This document shows positions 52,125 to 60,635 of a DNA stretch of 64,000 nucleotides, piece after piece (position 1 is the first letter of the stretch; each line of letters opens with the position of its first letter). Origin of the DNA: an uncultured Marinococcus sp. (GTDB taxonomy: Bacteria > Bacillota > Bacilli > Bacillales > Marinococcaceae). A program made the translations under genes and the position numbers. The notes under the pieces are model-generated. The model was not told the DNA's origin. It was given only the letters and a program-made list of their open reading frames with translations, and did not search any database. The DNA lies in the NCBI RefSeq assembly GCF_947493875.1, contig NZ_CANLSU010000008.1:38630-102629 (forward strand), written 5' to 3'.

Positions 52125-53228
52125 ATGCGTATAGGAATACCTAGGGAAATAAAAAACAATGAAAAACGAGTTGCGATTATCCCATCAATGGTTGAAGAAT
52201 TAGTTAGTAATGGAAATGAAGTTTTCGTAGAAACAAAAGCTGGTGAACAAAGTGGTTTTAATGACATTGAATTTGAAAGTGCTGGTGCGGAGATTATTAA
52301 AGATACAAAAAAAGTTTGGGACTGCGAAATGGTAATGAAAGTTAAAGAACCTCTTCCTGAAGAATATCAATATTTTAGAGAAAATCTTATTCTTTTTACG
52401 TATTTGCATTTAGCAGCGGAACCAAGCTTAACTGATGAACTTCAGAAAAACAAAGTTACGGCTATTGCTTATGAAACATTAGCATTAAAGGATGGTTCTT
52501 TGCCATTACTAACTCCTATGAGTGAAATAGCAGGTAGAATGTCAGTTCAGATTGGAGCTAGATTTTTAGAAGGCACATTTGACGGTAAAGGAGTATTGTT
52601 AGGAGGTATACCAGGAGTGGCGCCAGCTACAGTTACTATTATTGGTGGAGGCGTTGTTGGAGTAAATGCTGCAAAAATAGCTATTGGTCTTGGCGCTCAT
52701 GTAAAAATCTTAGATGTTAGTGCTAAACGCTTACGCGAAATTGATGATCAGTTCAGTGGTAGAGTCGAAACACTTATGTCTAATCCTCAAAATTTAAGCA
52801 ATGCTGTTGCTTCTGCAGATCTTTTAATAGGGGCTGTATTAATCGCCGGGGCAAAAGCACCACAAATTGTGAAAGAAAGTATGGTTAAAGCGATGAAAGC
52901 AAACTCTGTAATCGTGGATGTGGCTGTGGATCAAGGAGGGTGTATTGAAACAATCGATAAAATCACTACTCATGAGAATCCGGTTTATCTTAAACACGAG
53001 GTGGTTCACTATGCAGTAGCTAATATCCCTGGATCAGTTTCAAGAACCGCAACTTTAGCATTAACAAATGCCACTGCAATATACGCTAATTCACTTGCTA
53101 CTTTAGGAATAGAGAAAGCATTAATAAAACACCCTGAACTACAATCAGCAATTAATATTCATGATGGTAATATTATTCACCCTGCAATAGCGGAAGCTCA
53201 TAAAAAAGAATTTGTTAGTTTTAGTTAA
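52125..53228 (+). CDS. ald: Alanine dehydrogenase
   Basis: This is a 367-residue NAD enzyme with the alanine dehydrogenase opening MRIGIPREIKNNEKRVAI, substrate-side Lys and His in MVMKVKEPL and FTYLHLAAEP, and the dinucleotide loop IIGGGVVGVNAAKIA. In this cluster it reforms pyruvate from the alanine made by taurine:pyruvate aminotransferase and frees ammonia, as known for bacterial taurine pathways. It starts after AAAGGAGTGTTTGGTTA and is followed by tpa after 41 bases. Confidence 0.95.
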   Translation: MRIGIPREIKNNEKRVAIIPSMVEELVSNGNEVFVETKAGEQSGFNDIEFESAGAEIIKDTKKVWDCEMVMKVKEPLPEEYQYFRENLILFTYLHLAAEPSLTDELQKNKVTAIAYETLALKDGSLPLLTPMSEIAGRMSVQIGARFLEGTFDGKGVLLGGIPGVAPATVTIIGGGVVGVNAAKIAIGLGAHVKILDVSAKRLREIDDQFSGRVETLMSNPQNLSNAVASADLLIGAVLIAGAKAPQIVKESMVKAMKANSVIVDVAVDQGGCIETIDKITTHENPVYLKHEVVHYAVANIPGSVSRTATLALTNATAIYANSLATLGIEKALIKHPELQSAINIHDGNIIHPAIAEAHKKEFVSFS

Positions 53229-53269
53229 ACAAAAACCAGCAAGTATCATAAATAAGGAGTGAGTAAATA

Positions 53270-54628
53270 ATGAAAACAAATGAAGAACAAGAATTAATTA
53301 CAAAAGATAAAGAGCATCTTTGGCACGCCATGCACCGACATAATCCTGACGCTTCGCCAATGGTAGCTGATTATGGGGAAGGTTCATGGTTCACTGATAA
53401 AAGTGGAAATAAATATTTGGACGGGGTGTCAGGCCTATGGTGTTTGAATTTAGGTCATGGGCAACAAGAGATTGTAGATGCAGCCACTGAACAACTTTCA
53501 AAATTAGCTTATTTTCCATTAACCTTTGGCCATGAGCCGGCTATTGAGTTAGCTTCCAAAATTAGTGAGCTTTTAGGTGGTAATTATAGAACATTTTTCT
53601 CCAATGGTGGCTCTGATGCCAACGAAACAGCTTTTAAAATCGCCCGCCAGTATCATAGACAAACTGGGAATCCCGAAAAATATAAATTTATATCAAGATA
53701 CCGAGCTTACCACGGTACAACAATGGGAGCCATGAGCGCTACGGCACAAGCGCAACGTAGGACTAAATACGATCCTTTAGTACCGGGTTTTTTACACATT
53801 CCGCCTCCTTATGCTTATAGAAGTACATTCGCTGATGCTGAGAGTGATGATGAACTAGCAGCTGACTTTTTAGAACAAACGATCATTTGGGAAGGTGAAG
53901 AGACAGTAGCAGGGTTTATCATGGAGCCTTTTATTTCGGGCGGTGGAGTGATCAAACCACAATCGGCGTCATATTTAAAAAGAATTCGAGAAATCTGTGA
54001 CAAATATAACGTCTTATTAATTATGGATGAAGTAGTTTCAGGTTTTGGAAGAACTGGAGAAATGTTTGGTTTCATGCATAGCGAAAATGTAAAGCCAGAT
54101 ATGGTTTCGATGGCAAAGGGATTGACGAGTGGCTATATGCCCCTAGGAGCTACAGCTATTAAAAATGAAATTTACGAACCATTTAAAGAAGTCACTGGAA
54201 ATAGTCATTTTCGCCACGTTTCTACGTACGGAGGCCATCCAACAGCTTGTGCTGTAGCATTAAAAAACATTGAAATTTTAGAAAGAGAAGGTATTACTAA
54301 TCGAGTAAAAGAGTTAGGAACTAGCAAGTTAAGTAAATTGGAAGCCCTTTCTTCACATCCTAATGTAGGAGAGGTAAGAGGAGTAGGATTTTTATATGGC
54401 TTGGAAATGGTAAGTAATAAAGAAACCAAAGCTCCTCTACAAGATGAAGCAATGAACGAAATTTTGAGAGAGTGCAAAAATAAAGGGCTTATTATAGGAA
54501 AGAATGGGGATACTGTTCCTGAACTCGGGAACGTGTTAATTATAGCTCCTCCGTTAACTTCAACGGAAGAAGATTTAGATTTTCTATTAAATACTTTAGA
54601 GCAAGTTTTAGAAACGATAAAACATTAG
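53270..54628 (+). CDS. tpa: Taurine:pyruvate aminotransferase
   Basis: This is a 452-residue class III aminotransferase. It has SNGGSDANETAFKIARQYH for phosphate, Asp in IMDEVVSGFGRTG for the ring nitrogen, and Lys283 in SMAKGLTSGYMPLG as Schiff-base residue. The length and the gene partners ald and xsc fit Tpa, which moves the amino group of taurine to pyruvate to give sulfoacetaldehyde and alanine. Related omega-aminotransferases act on beta-alanine or diamines, but the neighbours decide the call. Its stop lies inside the stem of a terminator. Confidence 0.92.
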   Translation: MKTNEEQELITKDKEHLWHAMHRHNPDASPMVADYGEGSWFTDKSGNKYLDGVSGLWCLNLGHGQQEIVDAATEQLSKLAYFPLTFGHEPAIELASKISELLGGNYRTFFSNGGSDANETAFKIARQYHRQTGNPEKYKFISRYRAYHGTTMGAMSATAQAQRRTKYDPLVPGFLHIPPPYAYRSTFADAESDDELAADFLEQTIIWEGEETVAGFIMEPFISGGGVIKPQSASYLKRIREICDKYNVLLIMDEVVSGFGRTGEMFGFMHSENVKPDMVSMAKGLTSGYMPLGATAIKNEIYEPFKEVTGNSHFRHVSTYGGHPTACAVALKNIEILEREGITNRVKELGTSKLSKLEALSSHPNVGEVRGVGFLYGLEMVSNKETKAPLQDEAMNEILRECKNKGLIIGKNGDTVPELGNVLIIAPPLTSTEEDLDFLLNTLEQVLETIKH

Positions 54629-54651
54629 AGCGGAATATATTTCCGCTCTAA
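54625..54651 (+). terminator. Terminator of the ald-tpa operon
   Basis: TTAGAGCGGAA and TTCCGCTCTAA form a perfect 11-bp stem with a TATAT loop, followed by CTTTT. The tpa stop codon is within the left arm. Confidence 0.88.
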
Positions 54652-54695
54652 CTTTTAACTCGTCAGTGGATAAAAGAAATTAGGAGGCAATTTTA

Positions 54696-56192
54696 ATGAA
54701 ATTAAAAGATAATGTCTCTCCATTACCTCAAGAAAATTTAGAAGGAAAAAATTCAGAAAATAATCAATTGCAAAAAACATTAAAACCTAAATGGGTTTGG
54801 GCCATTGCACTAGGTTCAGCAGTTGGGTGGGGCGCTTTTGTTCAACCGGTTCAATGGCTAGGCACCGCTGGACCATTAGGGGTTATTTTAGGGATGACGC
54901 TCGGAGCGTTATTAATGATGGTTATAGGTTTTTGTTATGGTTATTTAATACAAACATTTCCTTTCACCGGGGGCGGATTTACTTATGCTTACTACGGTTT
55001 TGGAAAATATCATGCCTATGTATGCGGTTGGTTTCTTGCTTTAGCTTACGCCTGCATAATTGCATTAAATGCGTCAGCATTAGGGCTAATGTTTAGATTT
55101 TTACTACCCGAATTAGTGAGCTGGGGATACATGTATAGTGTAGCTGGTTGGGAAGTTTATGCCGGGGAAGTTTTAATATCATGTATAGCGATTATTGTTT
55201 TCGCTATATTTAATATACGAGGTGCCAGTTTTTCAGGCTCGATGCAATACTGGTTCGTAGTCGTATTAATACTAGGTGCTCTTGCAATTTCTATTGGTAT
55301 ATTTTTCTCTTCAAGTTCCTCGTTATCTTTTTCTCAGCCGCTGTTTAATACTAATATTACTTCATTTGAAGCGATTTTTTCTATTTTGGCAATAGCGCCT
55401 TGGGCATATATTGGTTTTGATAATGTTCCTCAAGCTGCTGAAGAATTTAATTTCAAACCCAAAAAAGCGTTTGCATTGATCGCTTTTTCACTCATTTGCG
55501 CATCTTTAGTATATTCGCTAATGGTATTTGCTACTACCATTGCTAGTCCTTGGCAAGACTTAGTAAATGCGCAACATCAATGGGGCACAGGCGAGGTCGT
55601 TCGAAACACTTTAGGTATTACAGGGGTATCTATACTAGCTATTGCTTTAAGCGCAGGAATTTTTACTGGCCTTAATGGATTTTATGTAGCTACCAGTCGT
55701 CTACTATTCGCCATGGGGAGGTCACAAATCTTTCCAAGTGCTTTTGGTAAACTGCATCATAAATATAAAACTCCAAATATTAGTATAATGTTTATATGCT
55801 TACTTTGTTTAATTTCTCCTTTTTTTGGAAGGGAAGCTTTAAATTGGATTGTAGATATGTCTTCAATAGGAGTTACAGTTGCTTTTCTTTACTGTTGTTT
55901 AGCTTCATATAAAATATTTGCTTGGAATAAAAAAGAATCACTTGCAAAAAATAAGTTTCAAATTTCTCCAAAGAAAAAAATTATTTCCGTATTAGGAGTA
56001 TTCATTAGTGTGGGGTTTATTTTATTATTAATTGTTCCAGGTTCTCCTGGGGCTTTGGCTTTCCCATCATGGATTGCTATGATTGTTTGGATATTGATTG
56101 GCTTTACATTTTTTCAAGTAAATCGTAAAAAAATTAGCCAATTAACAAAAGAAGAACTAGACATGAGAATTATTGGTAAGGATTCGAAATAA
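54696..56192 (+). CDS. APC-family amino acid permease, candidate taurine importer
   Basis: The 498-residue protein has 12 membrane segments and the APC opening (ALGSAVGWGAFVQPVQWL after a polar 30-residue N-terminus), with IAPWAYIGFDNVPQAAEEF in the sixth segment region. It lies directly after tpa and before the exporter and pta genes. Known taurine importers in pathways of this kind are ABC or TRAP systems. None of these lies on this arm, so this permease is the likely taurine carrier. The start has TAGGAGGCAATTTTA upstream and it has its own terminator. Confidence 0.85.
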   Translation: MKLKDNVSPLPQENLEGKNSENNQLQKTLKPKWVWAIALGSAVGWGAFVQPVQWLGTAGPLGVILGMTLGALLMMVIGFCYGYLIQTFPFTGGGFTYAYYGFGKYHAYVCGWFLALAYACIIALNASALGLMFRFLLPELVSWGYMYSVAGWEVYAGEVLISCIAIIVFAIFNIRGASFSGSMQYWFVVVLILGALAISIGIFFSSSSSLSFSQPLFNTNITSFEAIFSILAIAPWAYIGFDNVPQAAEEFNFKPKKAFALIAFSLICASLVYSLMVFATTIASPWQDLVNAQHQWGTGEVVRNTLGITGVSILAIALSAGIFTGLNGFYVATSRLLFAMGRSQIFPSAFGKLHHKYKTPNISIMFICLLCLISPFFGREALNWIVDMSSIGVTVAFLYCCLASYKIFAWNKKESLAKNKFQISPKKKIISVLGVFISVGFILLLIVPGSPGALAFPSWIAMIVWILIGFTFFQVNRKKISQLTKEELDMRIIGKDSK

Positions 56193-56263
56193 GAAAATTT
56201 ATTTCGTTTATTATTTGAATAATAAGAAAAATTAAAATTTTTTCTTTAAATCTTAAAGATTCT

Positions 56264-56296
56264 AAAGTGATCTTGAGTTAAGGCTGAGATCACTTT
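56264..56296 (+). terminator. Terminator after the APC permease gene
   Basis: AAAGTGATCT and AGATCACTTT with a 13-base loop, then ATTTAATTT, lie about 70 bases after the stop. Confidence 0.82.
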
Positions 56297-56442
56297 ATTT
56301 AATTTGAACCATGACACTTATGGACGAGATTTCAATGAAAGAAAAAACAATTTTTTATTACATTAAATTATATCGTGTATTACATATCTTTATTTCTAAT
56401 TTTAAAACAACATAGATAACATTAGGATAGGAGGTGGCTTGA

Positions 56443-57480
56443 ATGAATTCAGAAACTACTACACATAGATATTCCTCAAACACAGGCATGAAATATCGAA
56501 ATAAATGGTTGTTAGGTGTTTTATTCACTTTTGTAATCGCTTTCTTAGGGTTTTTATTAGCCCTTATTCCTGGTTTTAGCTATATTGGCCAATTAGCCTG
56601 TGCCATAATACTTGCTGTTTCTTACCGCCAGGTATTTGGATATCCCGAAAAATTAAGAGATGGTATAACTTTTTCGACGCAAAAACTTCTACGTTTAGCT
56701 ATTATTTTATACGGTTTGCAACTAAATATTGCCGTTGTTTTAACTGATGGCGCGAGTTTATTAATTAGGGATGCAGTCATTATTACTTTTGCTATTTTAT
56801 TTACTCTGTGGTTAGCCAAGATATTAAAAGCAGATTATTCCATCTCTATGCTATTGGGTGTAGGAACAGGAATTTGCGGAGCAGCAGCGATAGCTGCAGT
56901 AGCTCCTATACTTAAAGCAAAAAATGAAGACACTGCGATAAGCGTAGGGATTATTGCATTAATGGGAACTGTATTTTCTATTATTTATATTCTGTTACGC
57001 CCCATTATTCCTCTTGAATCGATGGAATATGGTATTTGGTCGGGTATGAGTCTTCATGAATTAGCGCATGTAGCTATAGCTGCAGAACCAGCAGGACAAG
57101 ATGCCTTAGCTATTGCCCTTTTAGCAAAGCTTGGACGAGTGTTTTTACTAATTCCTGTTTGTTTCGTCTTAATCTTTTGTATGAAAAAAATTTCAAGAGA
57201 GAAAAACGCCCCCCAAGTAAAAATTCCGTTTCCATATTTTCTTTTAGGTTTTATTGGCATGAGTTTAATAAATACATTTGTTTTAAATGAAGTCATTGCT
57301 TTCCCTAAAGAAATAATGGTCGGAGTTGAAAATGCCACGACCTGGTTGCTTACTGCTGCTATGGTCGGTCTGGGATTAAATGTAATTTTTAAAGATTTAC
57401 GTAATAAAGCGTTTAAACCTTTAATTGCTATGTGCATTACAACTGTTTTTGTTTCAATCATTTCGTTTTTGTTGCTATAA
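56443..57480 (+). CDS. YeiH/UPF0324-family membrane protein, candidate sulfite exporter
   Basis: This is a 345-residue protein with about ten membrane segments and the family's glycine-rich stretch LLGVGTGICGAAAIAAVAP, followed by AISVGIIALMGTVFSI. Members of this family (PF03601) are found in C2 and C3 sulfonate gene clusters and have been proposed to export sulfite. Here it sits between the permease and pta in a pathway that frees sulfite in the cell, so export is the likely job. The start has TAGGAGGTGGCTTGA upstream. Confidence 0.85.
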   Translation: MNSETTTHRYSSNTGMKYRNKWLLGVLFTFVIAFLGFLLALIPGFSYIGQLACAIILAVSYRQVFGYPEKLRDGITFSTQKLLRLAIILYGLQLNIAVVLTDGASLLIRDAVIITFAILFTLWLAKILKADYSISMLLGVGTGICGAAAIAAVAPILKAKNEDTAISVGIIALMGTVFSIIYILLRPIIPLESMEYGIWSGMSLHELAHVAIAAEPAGQDALAIALLAKLGRVFLLIPVCFVLIFCMKKISREKNAPQVKIPFPYFLLGFIGMSLINTFVLNEVIAFPKEIMVGVENATTWLLTAAMVGLGLNVIFKDLRNKAFKPLIAMCITTVFVSIISFLLL

Positions 57481-57501
57481 ATATTAGTAAGAGGTGAAAA
57501 C

Positions 57502-58482
57502 ATGTGGGAAGAACTAATAGAAAAAGTGCGAAAAAAAAGACCTTCTATACTTTTTATGGAGGGAGAAGATAGTCGAGTTGTTGAAGCTGCGCTAAAGTTA
57601 TCCCGAGAGAAAATTATTCACCCGATTTTGGTAGGAAATGAATACGAATTGTGGAGAAAAGTAAAAAATGTAAAAAATACAGATATTGAAATTGTGGATC
57701 CAAGTACTTTTTACTCAAACGAAAAAATTTGCAATTATCTGTTTCAAAAATTACTAACTAAATATTCTCAAGACCGCGCTAACCAACTAGTTCGAAGCAC
57801 TAACTATTTTTCTATGGGTTTGTTACATTACAATATTGGAGAAGGTTTAATAGGCGGAGCAACTTTCAAAACTTCCGAGGTATTAAGGCCGGCTTTAGAA
57901 ATCATTAAAACAAAAAAAGGTATTCAACGAATAAGTAGCTATTTTCTAATGAATAATCAAGAAAAAACATTTTTATTTGCAGATTGTGCTGTCAATCCCT
58001 CTCCAAATAGTTATGAATTGGCAGAAATAGCGTTTCTATCTGCAGAAGCTGCCGAACTTTATAATTTGAATCCAAAGGTGGCCTTTTTGAGCTATTCTAC
58101 CAATGGCTCTGCAATTTCTAGTGATACCGAAAAAGTTAGTGAAGCCACAAAAATATTTATTAATAAGCATGACGAATATCCTGCTGAAGGAGAAATCCAA
58201 TTTGATGCAGCTGTGACACCAGCAATAGCCGCGCGCAAAAATCAAAATTCGGTCATTCATGGGGAAGCGAATGTGCTGGTATTCCCAGATCTAAATTCAG
58301 CAAATATAGCTTACAAGATTACAGAAAGGTTGGCTGGTTATCAAGCTATTGGGCCAATTATTCAAGGACTTAATCGTCCAGTGAATGATTTGTCTAGAGG
58401 GTGCTCAATGGAAGATATTTATTACCTAGGGATCATTACTGGATGGCAAGCGATAAACAATAAGAGGTTTAGTTTTTCCTGA
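57502..58482 (+). CDS. pta: Phosphate acetyltransferase
   Basis: This is a 326-residue Pta of the short type (one PTA_PTB domain). Motifs are MEGEDSRVVEAA near the start, GLIGGATFKTSEVLRPAL, the FADCAVNPSP region and GEIQFDAAVTPAIA near the coenzyme A site. It turns the acetyl phosphate formed by Xsc into acetyl-CoA, joining taurine carbon to central metabolism. It starts 21 bases after the exporter stop with AGAGGTG upstream, so they are one operon. Some positions differ from chromosomal Pta, suggesting a dedicated copy. Confidence 0.92.
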   Translation: MWEELIEKVRKKRPSILFMEGEDSRVVEAALKLSREKIIHPILVGNEYELWRKVKNVKNTDIEIVDPSTFYSNEKICNYLFQKLLTKYSQDRANQLVRSTNYFSMGLLHYNIGEGLIGGATFKTSEVLRPALEIIKTKKGIQRISSYFLMNNQEKTFLFADCAVNPSPNSYELAEIAFLSAEAAELYNLNPKVAFLSYSTNGSAISSDTEKVSEATKIFINKHDEYPAEGEIQFDAAVTPAIAARKNQNSVIHGEANVLVFPDLNSANIAYKITERLAGYQAIGPIIQGLNRPVNDLSRGCSMEDIYYLGIITGWQAINNKRFSFS

Positions 58483-58534
58483 GACAATTAAATCTACAAT
58501 GTATGAAGCTTTTAAGTAAAGGGATGATTTGCCG

Positions 58535-58816
58535 ATGGTTTATTTACGACATATTTGTTTAGATCAAAAACTCATCTCTTTTCAAGAAGCTATATTAAAA
58601 TTTCAAAAAAATTGTACGACGAGAACTTGGGAAGTAGTCATTGAAAACGGTAAGCATTTCTTTTTTGAAGAGCCAAATAACCATTTTTGTTTTATTTTAG
58701 AAGCTGTAGACATAAATGGGCGTGTTTACCGTGGTCCTTGTGTGATTGAATTTGTGGCTCAAATGCTTAATACCGTTCACCTTCAAGGTATCAGGCCATT
58801 ACAAGTACTATCATAA
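58535..58816 (+). CDS. Small protein at the end of the sulfonate operon, function unknown
   Basis: The ATG at 58535 gives a 93-residue protein, with AAAGGGATG ten bases upstream. It has strand-rich parts (TWEVVIENGKHFFFEE, GRVYRGPCVIEFV) and two Cys, and no membrane segment or signal. It follows pta by 52 bases and is closed by a terminator, so it is the last gene of the sulfonate block. I recognise no family. Position hints at a role in sulfite handling or regulation, but nothing in the sequence proves it. Confidence 0.65.
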   Translation: MVYLRHICLDQKLISFQEAILKFQKNCTTRTWEVVIENGKHFFFEEPNNHFCFILEAVDINGRVYRGPCVIEFVAQMLNTVHLQGIRPLQVLS

Positions 58817-58892
58817 ATGTCTCTCTAAAAAGACAAAAAGAAAAGTAATTCATTGGCCATTAGGGGATTTAAACCAACACTCTTAAGAGCAA

Positions 58893-58920
58893 AAAAGAAT
58901 CAAGAAGCAATGATTCTTTT
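58893..58920 (+). terminator. Terminator of the sulfonate block
   Basis: AAAAGAATCA and TGATTCTTTT form a perfect 10-bp stem with an 8-base loop, followed by TATCG. It lies 77 bases after the small final gene. Confidence 0.85.
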
Positions 58921-59175
58921 TATCGTTTGAATGTTTCGGAAGGTGCGACGCCTTTGTATTTGTCTTGCCTTTTTTCTTGATTAATGCTGCAATAATCCTC
59001 TGACAGGGCTAACGAATAATGATAAAATGCGATAGAAAACGTTCGAACTAACGAAAGAGAAGACAAGAGGCTTAGCTGCCCCCGTGATCGTTGAGAAATA
59101 TATTGGTAGTACTATGCCTCATCAGAAGGGAAAAACCTTGGCTACCTCCAGGGGTGTTATTAGGAAGGAGATTTT

Positions 59176-59403
59176 ATGATGAAAATGAGCTGGCAATATT
59201 ATTATACGGTGATGAAAAGAGCTCATATAGATCAATTAAAGCGGGAAGTATGGCCAGCAGAGCACATTAAAATCAAACGGAGGATGCAAGGTTTATCGCA
59301 ACGAGAACTGGCTGAAGCGGTCGGGGCATCCACGCGTACGATCAGACGTATTGAAGCCGGTATGACGACCCCTCACGAAGAGCTTTTAAAAATCATTGCT
59401 TAA
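59176..59403 (+). CDS. XRE-family helix-turn-helix regulator, short form
   Basis: The 75-residue protein carries a Cro/CI-type domain at about 30-75 (IKIKRRMQGLSQRELAEAVG, STRTIRRIEAGMTTP). It has a basic, Tyr-rich N-terminal extension (SWQYYYTVMKRAHIDQLKREVW) that is unusual for the small YozG-like members. AGGAAGGAGATTTT precedes two ATG codons. It is a single gene between terminators. The extension could mediate dimer formation or ligand response. Confidence 0.72.
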   Translation: MMKMSWQYYYTVMKRAHIDQLKREVWPAEHIKIKRRMQGLSQRELAEAVGASTRTIRRIEAGMTTPHEELLKIIA

Positions 59404-59865
59404 ATTCTTTCCATCCATTTCCCGCAAAACAGAACCAATGAAGAGACTAGATGGTCCAAGTGAATATCCGAAACAGTTAAACAGGATGGTGGCCCTGAGG
59501 GATGCTTAATCCCTAATCGAAGCATGCCTTGGAACAATTAAAAGAAAACATAGAAGAATTTATAAAAAAAGTAATAATTGAAAATGAAATGAATAATAAG
59601 TCAAAATAACTGAGTGTAAAAAGCTAAGAAAAGCAGCAGTTCCCCTAGTAGAGTGAGGGTCTATTTATATGATTTATTGATACAAAAAGAAGAAATTGAC
59701 TGTTTGTATAATTAAATAATTGGATTATTGTTTCATCTTAAGTAGTAAAAAAAGCATCTCAGCTTCGAAAAGAGTTGAGATGCTTGTTTGTTTTGTGAGG
59801 AGTTGCTAATAATCGCGATTATGTTAATGAAATTTTCGATGTAATATATAAAATAAACATGAACA
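59404..59865 (+). other. Intergenic region with terminator at 59752-59785
   Basis: No gene is seen. AAGCATCTCA and TGAGATGCTT (perfect 10-bp stem, 14-base loop) followed by GTTTGTTTTG form a plus-strand terminator far from any visible gene. That suggests a lost or untranslated transcript between 59404 and 59750. The remainder is A+T-rich without clear signals. Confidence 0.55.
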
Positions 59866-59887
59866 GGGCCTCTCAAAGAAGAGGCCC
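59866..59887 (-). terminator. Terminator of the PTS-glycohydrolase-regulator operon
   Basis: GGGCCTCT and AGAGGCCC form an 8-bp stem with a 6-base loop just 9 bases after the stop of the GntR gene on the minus strand, followed there by TGTTCATGTTTATTTT. Confidence 0.8.
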
Positions 59888-59895
59888 CATTCATG

Positions 59896-60618
59896 TCATT
59901 CTCCTTCTAGTTCAACATGGTACTTGTACCGATCCGCACGATAATAGATTTCCGCAAATTCGATACCCTCGTGATGATCAAAAGAACACCGTTCGATATA
60001 AAGTAATGGCGCATGGTCTTCTAACTGCAATTGGTCCTGCAGCATGGAGGTGGCGCTCATGGCTTCAATGGTTTCATTGGCTGTGGTTAAGTGAATGTCA
60101 TGCGCTCGGAGTACTTGATAAAGAGACGCTTGGGGTGACACCATATCGCTTTGATTAATCTCCACTTTATTAATCGGAATAAAGGAGCGATGGAAACCTA
60201 CTTTTTCGCCGTTTATGATGCGTAAACGTTCAATTTTGTACACTTGAACATCTTCACGCAAGTGTAATTTCGTCACCACTTGGAGAGGCGCCTCCACAAT
60301 ATCGAAAGAGACTAATTCGGAAAGAGCGTCTCGATTCAAGTTGTCTTCACTAAAGCTCGAAATTCTCTTTAGCTGCAGTCCGTGTTTGGTGTTTATCACA
60401 ATAGTTCCGATGCCCGAGTGTTTTTTAACATAGCCATTGGTTTGTAAAATATCCATCGCCCGACGAATCGTGATACGACTTACTCCGTACGTGTCTTGCA
60501 ATGCTGGTTCGGAAGGCAAAATATCGCCCTCATGATATTCGTTACGAATGATTTTTTGAAGCAATTCATTGTAAATTTGCTTATACAGGGGCTCGTTCGT
60601 TTTCGTAGAGTCAATCAT
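59896..60618 (-). CDS. GntR-family regulator with UTRA ligand domain
   Basis: The 240-residue protein has an N-terminal winged helix (about 5-72; PSEPALQDTYGVSRITIRRAMDIL) and a UTRA/HutC-type effector domain (about 95-235). The latter has SFDIVEAPLQVVTKL, YKIERLRIINGEKVGFHRSFIP and a late EGIEFAEIYYRADRY, the usual strand pattern for binding small phosphorylated sugars or similar. It is the last gene of the operon with the PTS permease, and likely the repressor of it. A palindrome upstream of the PTS gene is the probable operator. Starts 17 bases after the glycohydrolase stop. Confidence 0.88.
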   Translation of the reverse strand: MIDSTKTNEPLYKQIYNELLQKIIRNEYHEGDILPSEPALQDTYGVSRITIRRAMDILQTNGYVKKHSGIGTIVINTKHGLQLKRISSFSEDNLNRDALSELVSFDIVEAPLQVVTKLHLREDVQVYKIERLRIINGEKVGFHRSFIPINKVEINQSDMVSPQASLYQVLRAHDIHLTTANETIEAMSATSMLQDQLQLEDHAPLLYIERCSFDHHEGIEFAEIYYRADRYKYHVELEGE

Positions 60619-60635
60619 AGTAACCTCTTCCAGTC

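Noticed and set aside
59859..60158. Plus-strand open frame of 99 codons opposite the GntR/UTRA gene
   Set aside because: It spans the operon terminator and is antisense to a well-defined regulator gene.
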